A stretch of DNA of 64,000 nucleotides. Origin: Streptomyces spiramyceticus. Its GTDB lineage: Bacteria; Actinomycetota; Actinomycetes; Streptomycetales; Streptomycetaceae. Positions 36,679-43,675 of the stretch are shown here, one piece after another; the stretch's first letter is position 1, and each line of letters begins with the position of its first letter. The stretch covers positions 992,001 through 1,056,000 of the forward strand of contig NZ_JARBAX010000002.1 in assembly GCF_028807635.1 (NCBI RefSeq), in the 5' to 3' direction. The notes below the pieces were generated by a model. The model was not told the DNA's origin, did no database searches, and saw only the letters and a list, made by a program, of their open reading frames with translations. The position numbers and the translations under genes were made by a program.

Positions 36679-37539
36679 TCACTTGCCGGTGAGGTCGGCC
36701 GGGAACGCCCCGGCCACCACCGCCGCCGCCAGGAAACCGCGCCCGAGCACGGTCAGCCGCTCCACACCCTCCGCGCCCAGGTGCTCGTACGGCGCCGCGT
36801 CGAGCCGGTCCGTCGTGTCCTCCAGCTCCGCGCGCAGCGCGGTGCCCGCCTCGGTCAACTCGCCCTCGCCGTCCAGCAGCCCGCGCTCCCGGAGCCGGTC
36901 GGAGGCCGCTTCCCAGTCCGTACGGCTCCAGCCCCGGGTCGCCAGCGTCCAGCGCGGCGACATGCCCTTGCCGGTCGCGGTATGGCTGACCAGCGCCTCC
37001 ACCGGGTCGAGTCCGGCGCCGAGCAGCGCGGTGAGGTGGCCGTCGCCGCGGTGCTCGCGCAGCAGTGTCGCGGCGTGCCAGTACGCGAGGTGGGGCTGCT
37101 CGGGGACGGGCAGATCGGCGTGGGCGGCGTACAGCGGACGGGCGTGCGCGGTACAGGCCTCGGCGGCGCGCAGGGCGAGCCCGGCCGCCTCCGCCATCTC
37201 GTCGGATGCGACGGCCTCCTCGCCGAGCAGCCGCCGCAGGGTGGTGTCGGCGGCGCGCAGCCGCGCTTCGAGTACGACCTCGGGGGCGGCCGTACGCCAC
37301 ACCTCGGGGACGTGACGGGCGATGAGCGCGTGGCTGAAGTTGTAGAAGGACGCGGCGATCACGCCGGGCCCGACCGCGCCCATGGCGGCGGCCCGGCCCG
37401 CGAAGTAGGCGGCGTTGCTGTCCTCGATGCCCAGTCCCGCGAGCTCCTTGGCGAAGTCGGGGGAGAAGTAGACCGTCGAGTGCAGCGGGTTGAGGGCGTT
37501 GTGACAGCGGCGGCCGGCGCGCGGGGGAAGAGAGGTCAT
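36679..37539 (-). CDS. SCO6745-like protein (winged-helix / MarR-like fold)
   Basis: The 286-aa protein resembles the SCO6745 family: NPLHSTVYFSPDFAKELAGL, DSNAAYFAGRAAAMGAVGPG and FYNFSHALIARHVPEVW at the N-terminus, a helical middle, and a C-terminal wHTH-like segment (SRTDWEAASDRLRERGLLDG, ELTEAGTALRAELEDTTDRL). Members have been linked loosely to mycothiol or ligand binding, but no activity is established. ATG 37539 is used; no good Shine-Dalgarno precedes it, and a 16-bp palindrome lies 12 bp upstream, so initiation itself may be regulated. It is divergent from the GlxA regulator. Confidence 0.78.
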   Translation of the reverse strand: MTSLPPRAGRRCHNALNPLHSTVYFSPDFAKELAGLGIEDSNAAYFAGRAAAMGAVGPGVIAASFYNFSHALIARHVPEVWRTAAPEVVLEARLRAADTTLRRLLGEEAVASDEMAEAAGLALRAAEACTAHARPLYAAHADLPVPEQPHLAYWHAATLLREHRGDGHLTALLGAGLDPVEALVSHTATGKGMSPRWTLATRGWSRTDWEAASDRLRERGLLDGEGELTEAGTALRAELEDTTDRLDAAPYEHLGAEGVERLTVLGRGFLAAAVVAGAFPADLTGK

Positions 37540-37550
37540 GACAGGCACGT

Positions 37551-37566
37551 TACCGACTGGTCGGTA
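37551..37566. promoter_or_regulatory. TetR-type palindrome upstream of the SCO6745-like gene
   Basis: TACCGACTGGTCGGTA has perfect 7-bp arms around a 2-bp centre, the form of TetR-family operators (ACCGAC-N2-GTCGGT). It covers -12 to -27 relative to the SCO6745-like start and is 86 bp from the divergent glxA start. No tetR gene adjoins it, so the regulator would be unlinked. Confidence 0.55.
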
Positions 37567-37651
37567 CGACGTGAAGAGCCGGGGCGTCATGGCAGTAAAG
37601 GTGGGGTCCTCGTCATTGCGGACATAGCAGGCCGCCCCAAGGATTGATCCC

Positions 37652-38623
37652 ATGACGCAGCGATCCGTACTCGTCGTTCTCTTCGACGACGTCCTGAGCC
37701 TGGACGTGACCGGCCCCGTGGAGGTCTTCACGAGTGCCGCCCTGCAGATCGGGGACCCCGACGGCGCGTACCGGATCCGTACGGCATCGCTCGACGGCAA
37801 ACCCGTCCGCACCTCCAGCCGCCTCCAGGTCGTACCGGACTTCGCACTCGCCGACGCCCCCACGCCCCACACCCTGCTCGTCCCCGGCGGCCCCGGTACA
37901 CGCAGCCCCGACCCCCGGCTCGTCGACTGGCTGCGCCAGAACGCCCCGAAGGCCGAGCGCCTGGTCTCCGTCTGCAGCGGGGCGCTGCTGCTCGCCGAGG
38001 CGGGCCTGCTCGACGGGCACCGGGTGACCACGCACTGGGGCGTCTGCGAGCATCTCGCCAGGAAGTACCCGGCCGTCGAGGTCGACCCGGATCCGATCTT
38101 CGTACGCGACGGAAAACTGGCCACATCGGCCGGTGTCACGGCCGGTATCGACCTCGCCCTCGCGCTGGTCGAGGAGGACCTCGGCCGGGAGACCGCACTC
38201 ACCGTCGCCCGCCACCTCGTCGTGTTCCTCCGACGGCCGGGAAACCAGGCGCAGTTCAGCGCACAGCTCGCCGCCCAGACCGCCCGGCGCGAGCCGCTGC
38301 GCGAGGTCCAGCAGTACATCGCCGAGCACCCCGCCGAGGACCTGTCCGTCGAGGTGCTGGCGGCCCGCGCCCTGCTGTCGCCGCGCCACTTCGCCCGCGC
38401 CTTCCAGGCGGAGACCGGCACAACACCCGGCCGGTACGTCGACCGCGTCCGCCTCGAACACGCGCGGCGCCTCCTGGAGGAGACCGGCGACGGCGTCCAG
38501 GAAGTCGCCCGAGCGGCCGGCTACGGAACGCCGGAGGCCATGCGCCGCGCCTTCTTCAAGGCGCTGGGCACGCCGCCCGCCGAGTACCGGCGCCGTTTCC
38601 ACGCCCCCGTACAAACCCACTGA
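37652..38623 (+). CDS. GlxA-family AraC-type transcriptional regulator with DJ-1/PfpI domain
   Basis: The 323-aa protein joins an N-terminal DJ-1/PfpI glutamine-amidotransferase-like domain (LVVLFDDVLSLDVTGPVEVF, LLVPGGPGTR, LVSVCSGALLLAEAGLLDG with the elbow Cys at 108) to a C-terminal pair of AraC helix-turn-helices (VEVLAARALLSPRHFARAFQ, DGVQEVARAAGYGTPEAMRR). The amidotransferase-like domain is usually a ligand sensor rather than an enzyme in this group. ATG at 37652 follows AAGGATTG. The next gene, 16 bp downstream, is a free-standing DJ-1 protein that is probably regulated together with it. Confidence 0.92.
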   Translation: MTQRSVLVVLFDDVLSLDVTGPVEVFTSAALQIGDPDGAYRIRTASLDGKPVRTSSRLQVVPDFALADAPTPHTLLVPGGPGTRSPDPRLVDWLRQNAPKAERLVSVCSGALLLAEAGLLDGHRVTTHWGVCEHLARKYPAVEVDPDPIFVRDGKLATSAGVTAGIDLALALVEEDLGRETALTVARHLVVFLRRPGNQAQFSAQLAAQTARREPLREVQQYIAEHPAEDLSVEVLAARALLSPRHFARAFQAETGTTPGRYVDRVRLEHARRLLEETGDGVQEVARAAGYGTPEAMRRAFFKALGTPPAEYRRRFHAPVQTH

Positions 38624-38639
38624 AAGGCAGACAGCCCAT

Positions 38640-39257
38640 ATGCAGACCGCCATCCTCCTCTACGAAGGTTTCACGTCCCTCGACGCCGTAGGCCCCTTCG
38701 AGCTGATCAGCCACCTGCCGGGCGCCGAAACCGTGTTCGTCGCCAAGGAGACCGGCCCCGTCCGCAACGACCAGGGCAATCTCGCCCTCGTCGCCGACCG
38801 CACCCTCGCCGAGGTGACGAGCCCGGACATCCTGCTCGTCCCCGGCGGCCCCGACGCGCGGCAGGCCATGCGCGACGAGGAGCTGCTGGACTGGGTCCGC
38901 GCGGTGGACGCCACCAGTACCTGGACCACGTCGGTGTGCACCGGCTCGCTGATCCTGGCAGGGGCGGGCCTCCTCAAGGGCCGCCGTGCCACGACACACT
39001 GGCTCGCGATGGACGAGCTGAAGGCCGAGGGCGCCGAGCCCACCGGCGAGCGGGTGGTGTTCGACGGCAAGTACGTCACGGCCGCCGGCGTCTCGTCCGG
39101 CATCGACATGGCGTTGCACCTGCTGGGCCGGGTCGCCGGTGACGAGGTCGCCCAGACCGTACAGCTGATGACCGAGTACGACCCGCAGCCCCCGTACGAC
39201 GCGGGCTCGCCGGAGAAGGCCCCGGCGGAGATCGTCGCCCGCTGGCGGGACCGATGA
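38640..39257 (+). CDS. DJ-1/PfpI family protein (isonitrile-hydratase / amidotransferase-like)
   Basis: The 205-aa protein has the DJ-1 superfamily core: AILLYEGFTSLDAVGPFELI, ILLVPGGPDARQAM and the nucleophile elbow TSVCTGSLILAGAGLLKGRR (C100), followed by ATTHWLAMDELKAEGA and VTAAGVSSGIDMALHLLGRV. The ATTHW and AGVSSGIDMAL blocks resemble isonitrile hydratase InhA and the amidase-like domain of GlxA regulators. A hydratase or glyoxalase activity is possible but unproven. GAAAGG is 10 nt before the ATG. It follows glxA in an operon and its stop is 1 bp from the convergent enoyl-CoA hydratase stop. Confidence 0.85.
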   Translation: MQTAILLYEGFTSLDAVGPFELISHLPGAETVFVAKETGPVRNDQGNLALVADRTLAEVTSPDILLVPGGPDARQAMRDEELLDWVRAVDATSTWTTSVCTGSLILAGAGLLKGRRATTHWLAMDELKAEGAEPTGERVVFDGKYVTAAGVSSGIDMALHLLGRVAGDEVAQTVQLMTEYDPQPPYDAGSPEKAPAEIVARWRDR

Positions 39258-39258
39258 C

Positions 39259-40014
39259 TCAGGAACCGCCTGCCACTTTGTAGGTGAAGCGCGGAGCCCT
39301 GCGCTCCAGGAAGGCGGCGACCCCCTCCGCGGTGTCGCCGCTGCCGCGCGCCTGCTCCGCCCAGTGGGCGTCCCGGTCCTGCCGCCCGTTCGCGAACTCC
39401 TTGGCCGCCGCCTGCGTCAGCTGCGAGCGCGAGACGAGCACCCGGGTGAACTCCTCCACACGCTTGGCCAGTTGGCCCGCCGGAAGCACCTCGTCCACCA
39501 GGCCGGTGCGCAGCGCCCGGTCCGTACCGATCAACTCGCCCGAGAACAACAGGTACTTGGCTGCGGCAGGACCCACCAGCGCGACCAGCCGCCGGGTGGA
39601 CGACGCGGGATAGACGATCCCGAGCTTGGCCGGTGTGACCCCGAAGGACGCGCCCTCCTCCGCGAACCGCAGATCGCAGGCCGCCGCCAGCTGGCTGCCG
39701 CCGCCCACGCAGTAACCGCGGACGGCCGCCAGCGTCGGTCCGGGGAACGAAGCCAGCGCCTCCTCGGCCCGTACAGCGAGCCCCTGCGCCTCCTCGCCCG
39801 GATCGCGCAGCGAGGAGATGTCCGCGCCCGCGCAGAAGGTGTCCCCGGCGCCCGTCAGCACCAGCGCCCGTACGTCCGCGTCCCCGGCGAGCCGCTCCAG
39901 CAGCCCGGGAAGGGCGCCCCACATGCCCGCGGTCATGGCGTTGCGCTTGGCGGGATTGCTGATGACGACGGTGGCGACACCGTCCGCGACGGTGTGCTGC
40001 AGCTGTGGCTCCAT
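39259..40014 (-). CDS. enoyl-CoA hydratase/isomerase family protein
   Basis: The 251-aa crotonase-fold protein has the oxyanion-hole segments LTGAGDTFCAGADISSL and AAVRGYCVGGGSQLAAACDL, then SFGVTPAKLGIVYPASSTRR. The position of the hydratase catalytic Glu is occupied by Ala-Lys in TPAKLGI and the second by Val in VGGG, so it may be an isomerase or another crotonase activity rather than a hydratase. A C-terminal helical region (AQARGSGDTAEGVAAFLERR) is typical. It is monocistronic and divergent from the anti-sigma-like gene; a CCCGGGG/CCCCGGG hairpin (40061-40077) lies in its 5' region. Confidence 0.88.
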   Translation of the reverse strand: MEPQLQHTVADGVATVVISNPAKRNAMTAGMWGALPGLLERLAGDADVRALVLTGAGDTFCAGADISSLRDPGEEAQGLAVRAEEALASFPGPTLAAVRGYCVGGGSQLAAACDLRFAEEGASFGVTPAKLGIVYPASSTRRLVALVGPAAAKYLLFSGELIGTDRALRTGLVDEVLPAGQLAKRVEEFTRVLVSRSQLTQAAAKEFANGRQDRDAHWAEQARGSGDTAEGVAAFLERRAPRFTYKVAGGS

Positions 40015-40201
40015 GCGCCGGATGCTATCCGTGCGGTGCGCCCCCCTGATCCGGGGGAGACCCGGGGAAGCCCCGGGGGAGAGCAGGAACGGCCGCAGAA
40101 GTGACGCAGTCGTATGCGCAATGGTCAGAAGCCGTCGATTGCGGCTGACTTGTGTTCAGTGGCCCGGTCCGGACCAACACGTTCTCAACACTCGGAGGGT
40201 G

Positions 40202-40696
40202 GTGAAGAGCGAACGTCCAGGTTCCACCGAAGACGCCCCGGCAGGCTACGAAGGCGTCTGGCGGTTCACCGCCCCCGCGGCCGACGTCTCCGTCCCGCAG
40301 GCCCGGCACGCCGTCCGCGACCTGCTGAACCGCCAGGGCGTACCGGCGCAGGACGAACTGGTGCAGGGGCTGCTGCTCATCGTCTCCGAGCTGGTCACCA
40401 ACGCCGTACGCCATGCGGCGCTGCTCTCGCCCATACTGGCCGTCGAGGTTGCCATCGGCACGGAGTGGATCAGGGTCTCCGTGGAGGACAACCACCCCTA
40501 CCGGCCCAAGGCCCTGGAGCGGGACTACGCGCAGACCGGTGGGCGCGGCCTGCTGCTCGTACGGGAGATCACCGTGGAGGCCGGCGGGGTGTGCGACATC
40601 GAGCACACCGCGAGCGGCGGCAAGATCATCTGGGTCGCGCTGCCGCTCGCCGGCCCCTCGCTCACCAGCCCGCCTTCGGCCCCGTCAGCTCTCTGA
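40202..40696 (+). CDS. ATP-binding protein of the anti-sigma / histidine-kinase-like (RsbW) family
   Basis: The ~164-aa protein has a GHKL ATPase fold of the actinomycete RsbW-like group: PQARHAVRDLLNRQGVPAQD, the N-box LIVSELVTNAVRHAA, the G1 box RVSVEDNHPYRP (usual DxGxP altered to EDNHP) and the G2 box GGRGLLLVREI. Such proteins bind ATP and often sequester sigma factors, though many are orphans. GTG 40202 is the most likely start because GGAGG lies just upstream; GTG 40199 is equally in frame. Its last 35 bp overlap the 3' end of the convergent idi gene. The altered G1 box makes ATP binding less certain. Confidence 0.75.
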   Translation: MKSERPGSTEDAPAGYEGVWRFTAPAADVSVPQARHAVRDLLNRQGVPAQDELVQGLLLIVSELVTNAVRHAALLSPILAVEVAIGTEWIRVSVEDNHPYRPKALERDYAQTGGRGLLLVREITVEAGGVCDIEHTASGGKIIWVALPLAGPSLTSPPSAPSAL

Positions 40697-41255
40697 TCGC
40701 CGGACGCGCCGCGTCGAGCACCGTCATGAACCACGCCGAGAACGGCGCCCGCGCATGCTGTTCTGCCAGCTCGTCGGCGGTGACGAAGGACGTCTCGCCG
40801 ACCTCTTCCGGGTCGGGCCGGAGCGCGGCCTGCGCCATCCCGACGAAGAGGTGGTTGTACTCCTGCTCGACCAGGCCCGAGTCCGGGTCCGGGTGGTTGT
40901 AGCGGACGGTGCCCGCCTCGGCGAGCAGGGAGGGGGAGATGCCCAGCTCCTCGTACGTACGCCGGGCGGCGGCGGCGAACGGCGACTCCCCGGGGTAGGG
41001 GTGCCCGCAGCAGGTGTTCGACCAGACGCCGGGGGAGTGGTACTTGCCGAGCGCGCGGCGCTGGATCAGCAGCCGGCCCGACTCGTCGAAGAGGAAGACG
41101 GAGAAAGCGCGGTGCAACTGGCCGGGAGCCTGATGTGCGGCGAGCTTCTCCGCGGTGCCGATGGTTTTGCCGTCCTCGTCGACCAGCTCAAGCAGGATCT
41201 CCTGTGCGGTGCCGTTCGACGAGCTGTTCGCCGCGGTGACTGGTGTGCTCGGCAT
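40662..41255 (-). CDS. idi: isopentenyl-diphosphate delta-isomerase, type I
   Basis: The 197-aa Nudix-fold enzyme interconverts IPP and DMAPP. Evidence: LHRAFSVFLFDESGRLLIQR, WSNTCCGHPYPGES with the catalytic Cys, RRTYEELGI with metal-binding Glu residues, VRYNHPDPDSGLVEQEYNHL with the second catalytic Glu (VEQEYNH), and the C-terminal APFSAWFM. Length is normal. ATG 41255 is preferred, with AAGGATG upstream. It supplies DMAPP for the farnesyl diphosphate needed by the hopanoid operon 13 kb away. Its 3' end overlaps the convergent ATPase gene by 35 bp. Confidence 0.95.
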   Translation of the reverse strand: MPSTPVTAANSSSNGTAQEILLELVDEDGKTIGTAEKLAAHQAPGQLHRAFSVFLFDESGRLLIQRRALGKYHSPGVWSNTCCGHPYPGESPFAAAARRTYEELGISPSLLAEAGTVRYNHPDPDSGLVEQEYNHLFVGMAQAALRPDPEEVGETSFVTADELAEQHARAPFSAWFMTVLDAARPAIRELTGPKAGW

Positions 41256-41369
41256 AACCATCCTTCGCTTCGATTCCCGGCCTTCAAGTCTGCCGTACAA
41301 AAGCGTCTTGTCCGTACTTCACTCACCCGACCGGGCGTCAGATGGCGGTGTCTGCGGCCGTCCGGCCCC

Positions 41370-42311
41370 TCAGTGGCAGAGCTTCGCCTCGTGCTCGGCG
41401 TGACCGCTCGGCTCAAGCTGGAACGTGCAGTGCTCGACGTCGAAGTGGTCGCCGAGGCAGCCCTGCAGCGCGTGCAGCATCTTCTCGTGGCCGACCGAGT
41501 CGAGCGCGTCCTGCGTGACGACGATGTGCGCCGAGAGGACCGGCATGCCGGAGGTGATCGTCCAGGCGTGCAGATCGTGTACGTCCTCGACCCCGGGCAG
41601 ACCGAGTATGTGCTCGCGCACCTCGGCCATGTCGACACCCGGGGGCGCCGTCTCCAGCAGTACGCCGAGCGTCTCCCGCAGCAGCTTCCAGGTGCGCGGC
41701 ACGATCATGAGGCCGATCACCAGGGACGCGATGGGGTCGGCCGCCTGCCAGCCGGTCGCCATGATCACGCCGGCCGAGACCAGCACGGTGACCGAGCCGA
41801 GAGCGTCCGCGAGCACCTCCAGGAAGGCGCCCCGCACATTGAGGCTGTCCTTCTGCCCCTTCATCAGGAGGGAGAGCGAGACCATGTTCGCGACGAAACC
41901 GATCAGGGCGAAGACGATCGCCGTACCGCTCTTGGTCTCGGCGGGTGTGATGAACCGGTCGACGGCCTCGAAGAGCAGAAACCCACCGACGCCGAGCAGC
42001 AGCAGACAGTTGGCCAGCGCGGCGAGGATCTCGGCCCTGGCGTAGCCGAAGGTGGCGTTGCGGGTGGGCGGGCGGTTGGCGAAGTGGATCGCGAGGAGTG
42101 CCATCGCGAGCCCCAGGGCGTCCGTCGCCATATGGGCCGCGTCCGCGATCAGCGCCAGCGAATTCGAGAGCAGTCCACCGACGATCTCGACCGTCATGAC
42201 GGTCAGCGTGATGCCGAGCGCGATACGAAGCCGTCCCTTGTACGCGGCGGCAGCCGTGCCGGTGGGCGGCGGCCCGCCGTGCGTATGCCCGTGATCGTGC
42301 CCAGCCCCCAT
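41370..42311 (-). CDS. cation diffusion facilitator (CDF) transporter, CzcD-like
   Basis: The 313-aa membrane protein has a His-rich N-terminus (GAGHDHGHTHGG), six hydrophobic segments, the TM2 motif ALIADAAHMATDALGLAMAL and the TM5 motif FLEVLADALGSVTVLVSAG, followed by a cytoplasmic metal-binding domain ending LEPSGHAEHEAKLCH. The HxxxD and DxxxS arrangement matches CzcD/ZitB-type zinc exporters. It is transcribed away from idi, in the same direction as and downstream of galE, but separated by a strong terminator at 42411-42444. Confidence 0.9.
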   Translation of the reverse strand: MGAGHDHGHTHGGPPPTGTAAAAYKGRLRIALGITLTVMTVEIVGGLLSNSLALIADAAHMATDALGLAMALLAIHFANRPPTRNATFGYARAEILAALANCLLLLGVGGFLLFEAVDRFITPAETKSGTAIVFALIGFVANMVSLSLLMKGQKDSLNVRGAFLEVLADALGSVTVLVSAGVIMATGWQAADPIASLVIGLMIVPRTWKLLRETLGVLLETAPPGVDMAEVREHILGLPGVEDVHDLHAWTITSGMPVLSAHIVVTQDALDSVGHEKMLHALQGCLGDHFDVEHCTFQLEPSGHAEHEAKLCH

Positions 42312-42410
42312 GTGGAGCGCCTCCCCGGATATGTGGATGATCGGCCCGAGGTGCCAGTGAACTACGGGAGGGGGGTATGTGCAACACGGGACTGAACACC
42401 GTTGTCATAT

Positions 42411-42444
42411 GCCCTGACCTGCGGAAATGACCGCAGGTCAGGGC
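42411..42444 (-). terminator. terminator of galE
   Basis: GCCCTGACCTGCGG (42411-42424) and CCGCAGGTCAGGGC (42431-42444) make a perfect 14-bp stem with the 6-nt loop AAATGA, 10 bp after the galE stop codon on the minus strand. An AT-richer stretch (ATATGACAACGG) follows. Confidence 0.85.
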
Positions 42445-42454
42445 CTTGCCAAGA

Positions 42455-43432
42455 TCAGCTCCGGCGGGCTTCCGGATGCCGCAGCAGCCAGCCTTCCCAT
42501 GCCGACACGACCATCTCGCGCACACCGCGCGAGGCGGACCAGCCCAGCTCCTTGGCGATCAGATCGGACGAGGCGACGGCCTGAGCGGCGTCACCGGGAC
42601 GGCGCGGCTCGATCACCGGGGCCAGCCCGGAACCGGTGACCTCGGCCACCAGATCGGCGAGCTCGCGCACCGAGACACCCTCGCCGCGGCCGATGTTCAG
42701 CGTCAGGTCCCCGGCGGCGTCGGTCAGCGCCCGCGCGACGGCCAGATGGGCGTCGGCGAGATCGGCGACGTGAATGTAGTCACGGATGCACGTGCCGTCC
42801 GGGGTCGGGTAGTCGTCCCCGAAGATCCGCGGGGCCTCGCCGCGGGTGATCCGGTCGAAGAACATCGGGATGATGTTGAAGACCCCGGTGTCGGCCAGCT
42901 CCGGCCTCGCCGCACCCGCCACATTGAAGTAGCGCAGGCACGCGGTCGAGATGCCGTGCGCCCGGCCCGCGGCCCGCACGAGCCACTCGCCGACCAGTTT
43001 GGTCTCGCCGTACGGGTTGATCGGGGCGCAGGGTGTGTTCTCGGGGATGAGATCCACCTCGGGCACCCCGTACACCGCTGCGGACGAGGAGAAGACGAAG
43101 CGGCGCACCCCGGCCGCGGCGACCGCTTCGAGCAGCACCGTGAGACCGAACACGTTCTCCCGGTAGTAGAGCAGCGGCTGCTGCACCGACTCGCCGACCT
43201 GCTTCTTCGCCGCGAGATGCACCACACCTGTGACGTTGTGCTCGGCGAGCGTACGGTCGAGCAGCTCCCTGTCGAGTACGGAGCCGCTCACCAGCGGGAT
43301 CTCCGGTGGCAGCCGGTCCGTGACGCCGGAGGAGACGTCGTCGAGTACGACCACCCGCTCACCCGCTTCGGCCATGGTCCGCGCCACATGCGCGCCGATG
43401 TACCCCGCACCACCTGTGATCAGCCAAGTCAT
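42455..43432 (-). CDS. galE: UDP-glucose 4-epimerase
   Basis: The 325-aa short-chain dehydrogenase-type epimerase has the NAD motif LITGGAGYIGAHVARTM at the N-terminus, the catalytic YGETKLVGE (YxxxK, about 145), FSSSAAVYGVPE (Ser) and the sugar-binding FNVAGAARPE / DGTCIRDYIHVADLADAHL. It interconverts UDP-glucose and UDP-galactose. The ATG at 43432 begins TWLITGG; upstream in-frame codons would add a non-conserved tail. It is divergent from the DUF5941 cluster, which suggests that UDP-galactose may supply the glycosyltransferase of that cluster; this is inference. Confidence 0.94.
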   Translation of the reverse strand: MTWLITGGAGYIGAHVARTMAEAGERVVVLDDVSSGVTDRLPPEIPLVSGSVLDRELLDRTLAEHNVTGVVHLAAKKQVGESVQQPLLYYRENVFGLTVLLEAVAAAGVRRFVFSSSAAVYGVPEVDLIPENTPCAPINPYGETKLVGEWLVRAAGRAHGISTACLRYFNVAGAARPELADTGVFNIIPMFFDRITRGEAPRIFGDDYPTPDGTCIRDYIHVADLADAHLAVARALTDAAGDLTLNIGRGEGVSVRELADLVAEVTGSGLAPVIEPRRPGDAAQAVASSDLIAKELGWSASRGVREMVVSAWEGWLLRHPEARRS

Positions 43433-43675
43433 GACGGCCACCCTAGGCCCTCCACAAGGGCGGTTTGTGGGGCGAGGCATTGATCGACGAAGATGATCGC
43501 GGCGGGCCGCCCGCCTTCCCGTCCGGTCTTATCGGGGCGTGAACGGGCCGTGAACTCGCGCTTCCGTACATCCGATAGCCTCTGCCGACATGCCTCCGGC
43601 CCGCACCGGGCCGGAATGACGCATGCCAGCCACGTCAGCCAAGCCGGCTACGCCAGTGCCAAGGAGTGAGTTCGT

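Noticed and set aside
40061..40077. CCCGGGG/CCCCGGG hairpin as a terminator.
   Set aside because: It lies between divergent genes, where no transcript should end; it may be 5'-UTR structure of the crotonase gene.
40413..42395. A 660-codon plus-strand frame across the idi and CDF genes, and a similar minus-strand frame at 43529-45517.
   Set aside because: Both lie opposite well-supported genes, have no ribosome site and show only low-complexity Arg/His/Gly residues.
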